NCBI RefSeq assembly: GCF_001280125.1
Contig: NZ_LGEG01000222.1
Coordinates: 62,001-126,000, forward strand
Direction of reading: 5' to 3'
Source: Streptomyces sp. NRRL F-6492
GTDB lineage: Bacteria > Actinomycetota > Actinomycetes > Streptomycetales > Streptomycetaceae
DNA length: 64,000 bases
The stretch's first letter is position 1, and each line of letters begins with the position of its first letter. The notes under the pieces are model-generated. The model did no database searches. It was not told the origin of the DNA and saw nothing but the letters and a program-made list of their open reading frames with translations. This document shows positions 1 through 8,787 of the stretch, piece by piece. Made by a program: the position numbers and the translations under genes.

Positions 1-167
1 GCCTCGGCCGAGAAGTGGACCCGCATGAAGAAGAGCCCGGTGTCCCGGTCCCCGAACTGCTGGCTGTCCTCGATGTTGCACCCCGTGATGAAGAGGTAGC
101 TCGACACGGCGTGCACGATGCCCTGCTTGTCGGGGCACGAGAGGGTGAGGACGTACTGGTCGGTCAT
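1..167 (-). CDS. purU: Formyltetrahydrofolate deformylase, N-terminal part (cut by window edge)
   Basis: The first 55 residues read [20 protein letters not shown], then an [17 protein letters not shown] stretch. That is the N-terminal ACT domain of PurU, which hydrolyses 10-formyltetrahydrofolate to formate and tetrahydrofolate and balances one-carbon pools for purine synthesis. The ATG complement lies at 165-167. The catalytic formyltransferase-like domain lies outside the window. Identity rests on recognising the conserved N-terminus, which is very constant in actinomycetes. Confidence 0.9.
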   Translation of the reverse strand, partial: MTDQYVLTLSCPDKQGIVHAVSSYLFITGCNIEDSQQFGDRDTGLFFMRVHFSAE

Positions 168-226
168 CCCGTCAGCCTGCCACACCCGGCCGGGCGCGAG
201 ACGCACCGTCCGTCAGGCGGACCGGT

Positions 227-838
227 TCAGGACCGGGTCATGATACGGAGCAGGTCGAGGGAGCGCGGGGGCGTGTCGGGGTCCTCGCCGTCGGCGAGCG
301 CGAGCCGCACGTGGGCCTCGCGGGCGGCCCGTACGGCCTCCGGCCAGCCCTGGTGCTCCAGGTAGGCGGAGACGGGCGCGTCGGGTCCGACCTGGTGCAG
401 GATCCGCAGGACCCTGAGGACGGCGACGTCGACGAGGGCGGCCTCGCCGGAGTCCCGGAAGATCGAGCCCACGTACTTCTCGGCGGACCAGCTGTCGAGC
501 CAGGTGTCCTCGACCAGGCGGTAGACGGCGTCGGTGACGTCGCCGTACCCCTCCCGGCCGGCCAGCCAGGTCGTCTCGTGGAACACGGGGTCGGAGAGCA
601 TGTGCAGCGCCGAGCGCACGTTGCTGCGCCAGCGCCACCACGGCATGTCGTTGAGCGGCATGCCGCCCATGGTGGAGGAGCGACGGCCGCGACGGGAAGG
701 GTTCCCGGAAGCGGAGACCGGACCGGTGAACGGATCGGGGGCGGGGCCGGGGGCCCGGCCGGCGAACGGATCGGGGGCCGGACCTGGGGCCGGACCCGGG
801 CCGGGGCCGGTGGCGGGGTCGATGGCGGGACTGGACAC
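227..838 (-). CDS. SCO4402-like conserved actinomycete protein
   Basis: A 203-residue protein with two parts. Residues 1-55 are a proline/glycine-rich tail with repeats of the PAPDPF type. From about residue 57 (MGGMPLNDMPWWRWRSNVRS) it is a compact, well-conserved domain ending shortly after RSLDLLRIM. I recognise it as the SCO4402 family, whose function I do not know. The GTG at 838 is chosen because the inner ATG at 670 has no purine-rich ribosome site. It lies just downstream of purU on the same strand and may be co-transcribed or simply adjacent. Confidence 0.75.
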   Translation of the reverse strand: MSSPAIDPATGPGPGPAPGPAPDPFAGRAPGPAPDPFTGPVSASGNPSRRGRRSSTMGGMPLNDMPWWRWRSNVRSALHMLSDPVFHETTWLAGREGYGDVTDAVYRLVEDTWLDSWSAEKYVGSIFRDSGEAALVDVAVLRVLRILHQVGPDAPVSAYLEHQGWPEAVRAAREAHVRLALADGEDPDTPPRSLDLLRIMTRS

Positions 839-964
839 GTTTCGATCGTACGTTCCCCTGACGGGCGGGCGGACCCGCCCCCGTCCGGCCCCCGCAATTC
901 ACCCTCCCGTCACCCACCGTCGACCCGCGCTCACTCCGGCGTTGTCCCCGGGGAGGAAATGTGC

Positions 965-2254
965 GTGTCCATGACCGGTAGGCGACTGACCCCACTCCTC
1001 GCGTACGTCACGGCCACGGCGGCCGGAGCGTCGCTGCTCACCGGGTGCGGCGTGCTCCCCGGGTCCGCGGGGGGCTCCAGGGAGCCCCTCACCGTGATGA
1101 CCTGGGCCCCCGACCGGACCCGGGCCACCAACATGCCCGGCATGCCCGCCATGGCGCAGGCCTTCGCCCGCTGGGTCAACTCCCGGGGCGGCGTCGACGG
1201 CCACGAGCTGCGCGTCCTCACCTGCAACGAGCGGAACACCTCCGAGGGCGCCGCCGACTGCGCCCGCCGGGCGATCGACGAGAAGGCCGTCGCCGTCGTC
1301 GGCTCGTACAGCCAGCACGGGCGCGTCTTCATGAACTCCCTGGAGGCGGCCGGGATCCCGTACATCGGCGGCTACGGCGTCACGGAGGACGAGTTCACCA
1401 GCCCGCTCTCGTATCCCGTCAACGGCGGGCAGGCCTCCCTCGTCGCCGGGCACGGGATGCAGCTCGCCGGCGTCTGCGACAAGGTCTCCCTCGTCCGGCC
1501 CGACACCGTCGGCGGGGACAAGCTCCCCGCCCTGCTCGACTCCGGGCTGCACCGGGCGAAGCACGGCGGCGCCGTCGACATCCCGGCCGCCGAGGACGCC
1601 GCCGAGTACACCCGGCAGGCCGACCGGGCCAGGTCCGGGGCGAAGGGCGGGGACGGCTGCGTGACCGCCGTGCTCGGCGAGCGCACCCAGACCTTCTTCG
1701 ACTCCTTCCGGCGCCTGCCGGAGGAGCGGGGGCGGAGCGGCCGGAGCGGGGACGGCGAGGGCGGCGGCGTCCGCATCTCCTCGGTCCTCGGCAGCGTCGA
1801 CCAGCCGGTGATCGACCGCACCGGCGGCGCCCGCAGCCCCTTCGAGGGCGCGTTCGTCACCGGCTGGTACCCGGAGGCGGGCGACAGGAGCTGGGCGCCG
1901 ATGCGCGAGGTCATCCAGGAGTACGCGTTCGTCGACAACCGGGTCGACCCGGCCGACACGGGCGTCCAGACGACCTGGATCGCGTACACGGTCCTCAAGG
2001 AGGTCGTGGAGTCCCTGGACCGGGACCGGATCACGGCCACGCAGATCGCCCACGCCCTCGACCGGGGCGAGCGGATCGACACCGGCGGCCTCACCCCGCC
2101 CCTGCGCTGGAAGTACACCGACCTGCTCGGCGCCTCCGGCTTCCCCCGGATCGTCAACCACCAGGTGACGTTCCAGGTGGTCCGGCAGGGACGGCTCGTG
2201 GCGCAGAAGCCGGGCTTCGTCGACGTCGGCGAGACCCTCCTCGGCGTCTCCTGA
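965..2254 (+). CDS. ABC-type substrate-binding lipoprotein (type I periplasmic-binding fold)
   Basis: About 429 residues. A short basic start (MTGRR) and a hydrophobic segment end in the lipobox LLTGC, so the protein should be a membrane-anchored extracellular lipoprotein. The mature part (LTVMTWAPDR, then NMPGMPAMAQAFARWVN, GG.DGHELRVLTCNE) resembles branched-chain amino acid or urea-type binding proteins of the Peripla_BP_6 class. GGAGG at 952-956 favours the GTG at 965; the ATGs at 959 and 971 are alternatives. No permease or ATPase gene is adjacent, so its transporter partner and ligand are unknown. It converges on the next gene with only a 4-base gap. Confidence 0.8.
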   Translation: MSMTGRRLTPLLAYVTATAAGASLLTGCGVLPGSAGGSREPLTVMTWAPDRTRATNMPGMPAMAQAFARWVNSRGGVDGHELRVLTCNERNTSEGAADCARRAIDEKAVAVVGSYSQHGRVFMNSLEAAGIPYIGGYGVTEDEFTSPLSYPVNGGQASLVAGHGMQLAGVCDKVSLVRPDTVGGDKLPALLDSGLHRAKHGGAVDIPAAEDAAEYTRQADRARSGAKGGDGCVTAVLGERTQTFFDSFRRLPEERGRSGRSGDGEGGGVRISSVLGSVDQPVIDRTGGARSPFEGAFVTGWYPEAGDRSWAPMREVIQEYAFVDNRVDPADTGVQTTWIAYTVLKEVVESLDRDRITATQIAHALDRGERIDTGGLTPPLRWKYTDLLGASGFPRIVNHQVTFQVVRQGRLVAQKPGFVDVGETLLGVS

Positions 2255-2258
2255 GACC

Positions 2259-3716
2259 TCAGAGCTGGGTGTAGGCGCGCTTCTCCAGTCCGTACTTCCC
2301 GGCGGTCGGGTTCCACAGCCCGGCCGCCCTCTTCTTGGCCCTGGTGGCGACCCCGCTGTCCTTGTTCGCCGCGGCCAGGTGGTTCGTCGAGCGGGCCCTG
2401 CCGTCCTTGCAGCCGTTCTTCGCCTTCACCTGGTCGGCCCAGGCGGCGTAGTGGTCGTCGGCGGACGCGGAGGCCTTCCACGCCTCGGTGAGCGCGGCGG
2501 TCAGCCGGTCGTGGTCCGGGACCTCGTCGACCGACAGCGACTGGAGCCTGGTGATCAGGCCCCGGCGCTGCTCGGCGGCGCCCCGCAGGTCGGAGGCCGC
2601 CTTGTCCAGGTTCTTGCACTGCTTGATGGACTCGACCGAGCTGATCACCGTGTCCCGGCTGTCGCTGCTGGTCGCGAGGAGCTTGCTCAGCTCCTGCGCC
2701 TGCGGCTCCGCCGGGTCGGCCGGCTTCTCCGCCGGCTGCCCGGCGGGGGGCGCGGAGGAGGTGGCCGCCACGGTCGAGCCGCTCTTCCCCGGCTCCTTCT
2801 TGTCGTCCTCGCCGCTGAGCAGCGCCCCGGCGCCGAGGCCGACGACCGCGCAGCCGACGACGACGGCGGCGATCAGCGCGACCGGCGACTTGCGGCGCGG
2901 CGCGGGCTCCTCGTCGTCGTAGTAGGCGTCCTGGTGGCCGTAGCCCTGCGGGGGAGGCTGCGGCGGCTGGTGCTGCTGGTACTGCTGCGGCTGCTGGTAC
3001 GGGGCGGGGGCCGGGGGCGGCGTCCGGTAGCCCTGCTGCGGCTGCTGCGGCGCCTCCGTGCGGAAGAGGCTGTCGAACTCGGCGGGCGGCTGCCGCTCAC
3101 CGGGCTCGCCCGGGGGCACGGGGGCGATGTACTGGGTGGCGTCGGAGGCCCCGGCCCGGCCCTGGCCGCCCTGGCCCTGGCCCTGGTGCGGCAGCGGCCC
3201 CGTGCCCAGGAACTGGGTCGAGCCCCCGTCGTCCCGCTGCGGCGGCACCGGCGCGATGTGCTGCGTGGCCTGCAGGTCGGAGGCGGCGCCCGGGTGCGGG
3301 TAGCCGTAGCCCGGCTGCTGCGCCTGGACCGGCGGCGGGTAGCCGTAGCCGGGCTGCTGCGCCTGGGCCGGCGGCGGGAAGCCGTACCCCGGCTGCTGGG
3401 CCTGGGCCGGCGGCATCGCGCCCGGCACCGGGGCGATGTGCCGGGTCGCCTGCGGGTCGGCGGCGGGCCCCGGGCCCGGGTAGCCGTAGCCGGGCTGCGG
3501 GGGTATCGGCGCCAGGTACTGCGTGGACTGCATGTCGGCGGCGCCCGGTGCCGCCTCCGGCGGCAGCGGCTGCGCGGGCGGCAGCGGCTGTCCGCCCGGC
3601 TGACCGCCGGCGGGGGCCCAGCCGCCGTCCCACGACCGCGCTCCCCCGTGGGCACCGTCGTGCGCGGGGGGCACCGCCGGGTACTGCGGCTCCGGACCCT
3701 GTCCGTTCTGCGTCAC
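2259..3716 (-). CDS. Single-pass membrane protein with long Pro/Gln-rich N-terminal tail
   Basis: A 485-residue protein. Residues 1-275 are low complexity, rich in P, Q, G and Y. They hold three copies of an AQAQQPGYGYPPP unit (about 103-139) and five TQ/TR motifs (T65, T91, T151, T167, T194), mostly followed by an aliphatic residue at +3, as in TQYIAPVP. One transmembrane helix spans about 278-300 (SPVALIAAVVVGCAVVGLG). The remaining 180 residues are predicted extracytoplasmic, with CKNLDKAASDL and other helical stretches. I cannot assign a function; the topology suggests a cytoplasmic sensor or scaffold tail with a small extracellular domain. Confidence 0.8.
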   Translation of the reverse strand: MTQNGQGPEPQYPAVPPAHDGAHGGARSWDGGWAPAGGQPGGQPLPPAQPLPPEAAPGAADMQSTQYLAPIPPQPGYGYPGPGPAADPQATRHIAPVPGAMPPAQAQQPGYGFPPPAQAQQPGYGYPPPVQAQQPGYGYPHPGAASDLQATQHIAPVPPQRDDGGSTQFLGTGPLPHQGQGQGGQGRAGASDATQYIAPVPPGEPGERQPPAEFDSLFRTEAPQQPQQGYRTPPPAPAPYQQPQQYQQHQPPQPPPQGYGHQDAYYDDEEPAPRRKSPVALIAAVVVGCAVVGLGAGALLSGEDDKKEPGKSGSTVAATSSAPPAGQPAEKPADPAEPQAQELSKLLATSSDSRDTVISSVESIKQCKNLDKAASDLRGAAEQRRGLITRLQSLSVDEVPDHDRLTAALTEAWKASASADDHYAAWADQVKAKNGCKDGRARSTNHLAAANKDSGVATRAKKRAAGLWNPTAGKYGLEKRAYTQL

Positions 3717-3844
3717 CGGGACTCCTACTGATGGACCTACGGAATCGTCGGTTCACGCTACCGGGTGGGCCCGGGGCTCCGCACACACGTGTGAGGCCGG
3801 TTACAGAACCGGTTCACGGAACCGGGACCGCCGCCGGACACCCC

Positions 3845-5227
3845 CTAGGCCGCGTACAGCTCCATCCGCACCCCGAACTCCCGTACCGCCGCCTCCCCCG
3901 AGAACGGCTCCAGGCGGTCCCTCAGGTCCTCCAGGTACTCCATGCCGCGCGACGAGCGCAGCGCGCCCAGGAGTTCGAGCGCCCGCGTCCCCGTCCGGCA
4001 GGCCTGCTCCACCTCGCGCTGCTGGACCTGCGCCGCCGCGAGCAGGGCGAGGCCGATCGCCCGGCGCCGCGCGCGCGTCTCCGGGTGTCCGGCGAGCGAC
4101 TCCTCCGCCGCCCGCGCCGCCGCCTCCGCGCGGCCCAGGTCCCGGTAGCAGTGGGCCAGTTCGTCCGCGAGGTACGCCTGGTCGAAGTGGGTGATCCAGG
4201 CGGGCTCGTCGCCCGCCTCCGGGTCCGCGAGGTCCAGCGCCCGCACGGCGCCGCCCGCCGCCTCCTCGAAGGCGCGGACGTCGCCCATCAGGGCGTGGCC
4301 GCGCGCCTCGGCCGCGAGGAACATCGCCTCCGCCCTCGGCGGCACCTTCCCGCGCGCCCCCTCCTGCGCCGCCCGCGCCAACTGGGCGATCTCCCGGGGG
4401 TTTCCGAGCTGCGCGGCGAGGTGGCTCATCGAGGCGGCGAGCACGTAGCCGCCGTAGCCCCGGTCCCCGGCCGCCTGCGCGAGCCGCAGCGCCTGGATGT
4501 AGTACCGCTGGGCCAGGCCCGGTTCGCCGGTGTCCACCGCCATGTACCCGGCGAGCTCGGTCAGCCGGGCGGCCGCCGCGAAGAGCTGCCGGCCCACCGC
4601 CTCCCGGTACGAGCCGGACAGCATCCCCGCCACCACGCTGTCCAGGTAGTGCACCACCACCGGGCGCACGTGCCCGCTGCCGAACCGCCGGTCGAGGTCG
4701 ACGAGCGCGGCCGTCATCTCCCGCACGGCCGCCACGTCCGCGACCCCGACGCGGGCCCCCGCCGTCCGGGCCACGTGCGCGTCCGGCACCGTGATCAGCC
4801 AGTCCCGGCTGGGCTCGACCAGGGCGGAGGCCGCGACCGTGGAGCCCGACAGGAACTCCCGGCGCCCCACGTCGCTGCGCCACAGCTCGCAGACCTGCTC
4901 GATCGCCCCGGGCACGGTCGGCGCGAACTGGAGGCCCACCCCGGCGGCGAGGTTCCGGCCGTGGGCCATGCCGACCTCGTCGATCGTGACCGTGCGGCCC
5001 AGCTTGCGGCTCAGCGCCTCCGCGATGATCCCGGGCGCCCGGCCGCGCGGCTGCTGTCCGCGCAGCCAGCGCGCCACGGACGTCTTGTCGTAGCGCAGGT
5101 CGAGGCCGCGCTCCGCGCCGACCGTGTTGACCCTCCGGGCGAGGCCGGCGTGGGAACAGGCCGACTCCTGGATGAGCGCCCGGAGCCGTTCGTTGACCTG
5201 ACGCGGAACGAGTGGCCTGGCTGCCAT
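3845..5227 (-). CDS. HTH transcriptional regulator with TPR-like C-terminus
   Basis: A 460-residue protein. The N-terminal 80 residues (VPRQVNERLRALIQESACSH, then TSVARWLRGQQPRG) form an Xre-like helix-turn-helix. The rest is alanine-rich helical repeats (LAQRYYIQALRLAQAAGDRG, RDLGRAEAAARAAEESLAG) typical of the TPR-containing regulators that are numerous in Streptomyces, some of which influence development or antibiotics. The ATG at 5227 follows the GGGGG-rich segment at 5229-5236. Its targets cannot be told from the sequence. A second member of this broad class is at 42136. Confidence 0.8.
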   Translation of the reverse strand: MAARPLVPRQVNERLRALIQESACSHAGLARRVNTVGAERGLDLRYDKTSVARWLRGQQPRGRAPGIIAEALSRKLGRTVTIDEVGMAHGRNLAAGVGLQFAPTVPGAIEQVCELWRSDVGRREFLSGSTVAASALVEPSRDWLITVPDAHVARTAGARVGVADVAAVREMTAALVDLDRRFGSGHVRPVVVHYLDSVVAGMLSGSYREAVGRQLFAAAARLTELAGYMAVDTGEPGLAQRYYIQALRLAQAAGDRGYGGYVLAASMSHLAAQLGNPREIAQLARAAQEGARGKVPPRAEAMFLAAEARGHALMGDVRAFEEAAGGAVRALDLADPEAGDEPAWITHFDQAYLADELAHCYRDLGRAEAAARAAEESLAGHPETRARRRAIGLALLAAAQVQQREVEQACRTGTRALELLGALRSSRGMEYLEDLRDRLEPFSGEAAVREFGVRMELYAA

Positions 5228-5494
5228 GAAGTACCCCCTGAGGCCGTGCGGGTGATCACTGGGAAGGGATCACTGCCCGGCGGATATCCGGTCAATGCCG
5301 ATGTGAACACGCGAAACCGGACACGTCGGCCGCGTGCCCCGCCGGCGCCCCCACCTGTGCGTACCCGCCCCCGCGCCCCGGCCCTCCGCGCGCCCCCGTC
5401 CGTGCACCGGTGCGCCCCGCGTGCGGAATCGTTGCGTCACCCCGCTTCTCCGCCCCGCCCGTAACCCCGGGTGGTGCCGGGAGTTGTGCTCACC

Positions 5495-6175
5495 GTGGAA
5501 GAGACCATCGGAGTCACGGAGGCCGGGCGGGTCCCCGAGCAGCGGAACGAGCAGCTGCCGGACAGCGCCGTGCGGTACGCGGAAGAGCGGCACTGGGACG
5601 TGTTTCCCGGGACCTGGCTGGAAGCCGCCGAGGGCCGGGAGCGCTGCTCCTGCGGCGCGGACGACTGCGCGCTGCCGGGCGCCCACGCGTCCCGGCCCGA
5701 CTGGTCGACCCAGGCGACCGGCAGCGGGGTCGGCGCCCGGCGGATGTGGTCGAAGCAGCCGAGGTCCTCGATCCTGCTGCCGACCGGCCGCACCTTCGAC
5801 GCGATCGAGGTCTCCGAGTCGGCCGGCTTCCTCGCGCTCGCCCGCATGGAGCGGATGGAGCTGACGCTCGGTCCGGTGACCTGCTCCCCGGACCGCCGGA
5901 TGTACTTCTTCGTCCTGCCGGGCGCCGCCGCCAAGGTCCCCGACCTCGTCCGCAAGCTGGGCTGGATCCCCTCCTCCCTCGACCTCGTCACGCGCGGCGA
6001 GGGGTACTACGTGGCGGCCCCGCCGACCCGGATCGGCGGCCGGGGCGCCGTGCAGTGGGCCCGCCGCCCCACCCCGGCGAACCGCTGGCTGCCCGACGCG
6101 GAGGAGCTGGTCAGCGCCCTCGCGTACGCGTGCGGCCGGGAGGCGGCGGACGCGAGGACGGCCCGCGCCTCCTGA
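5495..6175 (+). CDS. Primase-polymerase N-domain-like protein
   Basis: About 226 residues. It carries the cysteine cluster CSCGADDCALPGAH and the following sequence pattern common to actinomycete proteins annotated as bifunctional DNA primase/polymerase N-terminal (Prim-Pol fold), but no helicase or other partner domain follows. The acidic catalytic pair of a true primase is not obvious here, so it may be a non-catalytic relative. GGGAG at 5479-5483 favours the GTG at 5495 over upstream GTGs at 5471 and 5486. It stands alone ahead of an ABC operon and ends 74 bases before it. Confidence 0.65.
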   Translation: MEETIGVTEAGRVPEQRNEQLPDSAVRYAEERHWDVFPGTWLEAAEGRERCSCGADDCALPGAHASRPDWSTQATGSGVGARRMWSKQPRSSILLPTGRTFDAIEVSESAGFLALARMERMELTLGPVTCSPDRRMYFFVLPGAAAKVPDLVRKLGWIPSSLDLVTRGEGYYVAAPPTRIGGRGAVQWARRPTPANRWLPDAEELVSALAYACGREAADARTARAS

Positions 6176-6249
6176 CCCCTGGGGCCCCGTGGGGCCCGCC
6201 CTTAGGGTGGGGCCCGTAACGACGGGGACGACCGAGGGGCTGACGGAGC

Positions 6250-7158
6250 ATGCCTGACCAGGCATCAGAGGGAGCGTTCGAGAAGACGGGCACGGTGCCG
6301 GGGGACGGTGCCGTGCCCGCCGTGCGGGTCGAGGGGCTGTGGAAGCGCTTCGGACAGCAGATCGCGGTGCAGGGGGTCGATCTGGTCCTGCCCGCGGGCC
6401 GGTTCATCGGACTGGTCGGGCCCAACGGAGCGGGCAAGACCACCACGCTCTCCATGATCACCGGGCTGTTGCGGCCCGACCAGGGGCGGATCCTGGTCGC
6501 CGGGGACGACGTGTGGGCCGGCCCCGAGTCGGTCGCCCGGGTCAAGGCCCGGATCGGCATCCTGCCCGAGGGCCTGCGGCTCTTCGAGCGCCTCTCGGGC
6601 CGCGAACTCCTCGCGTACAGCGGGCGGTTGCGGGGCCTGCCGGGCGCCGAGGTCGACAAGCGCGCCGCGCAGCTCCTCGACGTGCTCGGCCTGACGGGCG
6701 CGCAGCACAAGCTGGTCGTGGACTACTCGACCGGCATGCGGAAGAAGATCGGCCTGGCGGCGGCGCTCCTGCACAATCCCGAGGTCCTCTTCCTCGACGA
6801 GCCGTTCGAGGGCGTCGACCCGGTCTCCGCGCAGACCATCCGGGGCGTCCTGGAGCGGTACACCGCGTCCGGCGCGACCGTCGTCTTCTCCAGCCACGTC
6901 ATGGAACTGGTCGAGTCGCTCTGCGACTGGGTCGCCGTCATGGCGGCGGGCCGGATCCGCGCCCAGGGCCCGCTGGCCGAGGTCCGCGGCGACGCGCCCT
7001 CGCTCCAGGCGGCGTTCCTGGAGCTGGTGGGCGCGAACGAGCGCGGGGCGGCGGGGCACTCGCTGGACTGGCTGGGCGGTACGGCTGCCGCCGGGAACGG
7101 GGTCGGAAGCGGTACGGGTACGGACGCGGGTACGGGCTCCACGGGCGAGGCCCGGTGA
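6250..7158 (+). CDS. ABC transporter ATP-binding protein
   Basis: A 302-residue ATPase. Walker A is GPNGAGKTT near residue 58, the signature region reads YSTGMRKKIGLAAALL, and Walker B is VLFLDEPFEGVDP, followed by the H-loop SSHVMEL. The C-terminal tail is a Gly/Ala/Thr linker. It belongs to the ABC-2 exporter class. The TGA overlaps the ATG of the permease gene (TGATG at 7156-7160), so the two are translationally coupled. The substrate is unknown. Confidence 0.9.
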   Translation: MPDQASEGAFEKTGTVPGDGAVPAVRVEGLWKRFGQQIAVQGVDLVLPAGRFIGLVGPNGAGKTTTLSMITGLLRPDQGRILVAGDDVWAGPESVARVKARIGILPEGLRLFERLSGRELLAYSGRLRGLPGAEVDKRAAQLLDVLGLTGAQHKLVVDYSTGMRKKIGLAAALLHNPEVLFLDEPFEGVDPVSAQTIRGVLERYTASGATVVFSSHVMELVESLCDWVAVMAAGRIRAQGPLAEVRGDAPSLQAAFLELVGANERGAAGHSLDWLGGTAAAGNGVGSGTGTDAGTGSTGEAR

Positions 7159-8771
7159 TGAGCACCGCCGCCGCCCCCTCCCTCACCTCCGTGTTCGTAC
7201 GGCTCAAGCTGTCGCTGCTGCGCAACGGGCTGCGGCAGTCGGGCGGGCGGACCGCCGCGTACGTCGTCTCCGCCGTCTGCGGCGCCCTCTTCGCGGCCGG
7301 CATGGTGCTGTCCTTCGTCCTCCTGCGGGGCAACGGCAACGCCGGCACGGTCGCGGTCCTGCTCACCGGGATGGTCGCGCTCTCGTGGGCGGTGATGCCG
7401 CTGTTCATGCCGGGCGGCGACGAGACCCTCGACCCGTCGCGGCTCGTGATGCTGCCGCTGCTCCCCCGCCCGCTGGTCCGGGCGCTGCTCGTGGCCTCGC
7501 TCGTGGGCATCGGCCCCGTACTGACGCTGTTCCTGGCGTTCGGCGCGGCGCTGTCCGTGGCGCACGGCGTCGCCGGGACGGCCGTCGCCGTGCTCGCCGT
7601 GCCGCTGGTGACGGTCACGTGCGTGGCGCTCTCGCGGGCCGTGGCCGCCGCCAACATCCGTCTCCTCACCTCCCGCAAGGGGCGGGACCTGGCGCTGCTG
7701 AGCGGTCTGGTCGTCGCGGTCGGCATCCAGGTCGTGAACTTCGCGGCGCAGCGGCTCAGCGAGCCCGGCGGGCTGAGCGCGATCGAACCGGCGGCGTCCG
7801 TCGTCGGCTGGCTGCCGCCCGCCGCCGCGATCGGCGCGGTGGACGCGGCGAGCAGGGGCGACCACGCGGTGGCGGCGGTGCGGCTGCTGCTCACGGCGGC
7901 GGCGCTCGCCGGGCTCCTGCACTGGTGGCGGCGGAGCCTGGTGCGGCTGATGGTCGAGCCGGACGGCTCCACGATCGGCGCGTCCCCGGACGCGGGCGCC
8001 CGGGGGAAGGACGGCGGCACGGGCCTCCTCGGCCGGGTCCTGCCGGGCGGGCGGACGGGCGCGGTCATGGAGCGCAGCCTGCGGTACGCGTGGCGGGACC
8101 CGAAGACGAAGGCCGCGTGGGTGACCTCGCTCGCCCTCGGCCTGATCGTGCCGGTGTTCAACGCGCTCCAGGGCGCGGGCTCGATCTACTGGGCGTGCTT
8201 CGCCTCGGGCATGCTCGGCATGCTGATGTACAACCAGTTCGGGCAGGACACGTCGGCGTTCTGGATGGTCGCGCAGACCCTCTCGACACCGGCCGACGCG
8301 TACGCGGAGCTCCGGGCGCGGATGCTCGCGCTGCTCGCCGTCACGCTGCCGTTCACGGTCCTCGTGACGGTCCTGACGGTCGCCGTCCTGGGCGACTGGG
8401 GGCGCCTCGCGGAGGGGCTCGGCCTGGCGTTCGGCCTGCTCGGCGCGATGCTGGCGACGGGCGCGGTGGCCTCGGCCGCCTACCCGTACTCGATCCCGCA
8501 GGACAGCGGCTACAAGAACGTGGTGCCGGGGCAGGCGGGCCTGGCCTGGATCTCGATCTTCGGCGGCATGCTGGCGGCGGCGCTGCTGTGCGCCCCGCTG
8601 ATCGGCGCGGCGGTCTACTTCCACCTCGCCGACCGCCAGTCCCTCCTCTGGACCCTCCTGCCGGCGGGCGCCCTCTACGGCGCGCTCCTCGTGTGGGCGG
8701 GCCTCAGGACGGCGGCCCCGCGCACGGCGGGCCGGCTGCCGGAGATCCTGGCGGCGGTCAGCAAGGGGTGA
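7158..8771 (+). CDS. ABC transporter membrane protein, about 537 residues
   Basis: A hydrophobic protein with many predicted helices, for example AAYVVSAVCGALFAAGMVLS, VAVLLTGMVALSWAVMPLF and LLALLAVTLPFTVLVTVLTV. It is the integral-membrane partner of the coupled ATPase upstream. It is long for an ABC-2 half-transporter and may carry about 12 helices in one chain. The start is fixed by the TGATG overlap. The first 20 residues are polar and cytoplasmic. No regulator is adjacent, so its role stays open. Confidence 0.85.
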   Translation: MSTAAAPSLTSVFVRLKLSLLRNGLRQSGGRTAAYVVSAVCGALFAAGMVLSFVLLRGNGNAGTVAVLLTGMVALSWAVMPLFMPGGDETLDPSRLVMLPLLPRPLVRALLVASLVGIGPVLTLFLAFGAALSVAHGVAGTAVAVLAVPLVTVTCVALSRAVAAANIRLLTSRKGRDLALLSGLVVAVGIQVVNFAAQRLSEPGGLSAIEPAASVVGWLPPAAAIGAVDAASRGDHAVAAVRLLLTAAALAGLLHWWRRSLVRLMVEPDGSTIGASPDAGARGKDGGTGLLGRVLPGGRTGAVMERSLRYAWRDPKTKAAWVTSLALGLIVPVFNALQGAGSIYWACFASGMLGMLMYNQFGQDTSAFWMVAQTLSTPADAYAELRARMLALLAVTLPFTVLVTVLTVAVLGDWGRLAEGLGLAFGLLGAMLATGAVASAAYPYSIPQDSGYKNVVPGQAGLAWISIFGGMLAAALLCAPLIGAAVYFHLADRQSLLWTLLPAGALYGALLVWAGLRTAAPRTAGRLPEILAAVSKG

Positions 8772-8787
8772 CGCCCCGCGGGAGGGG

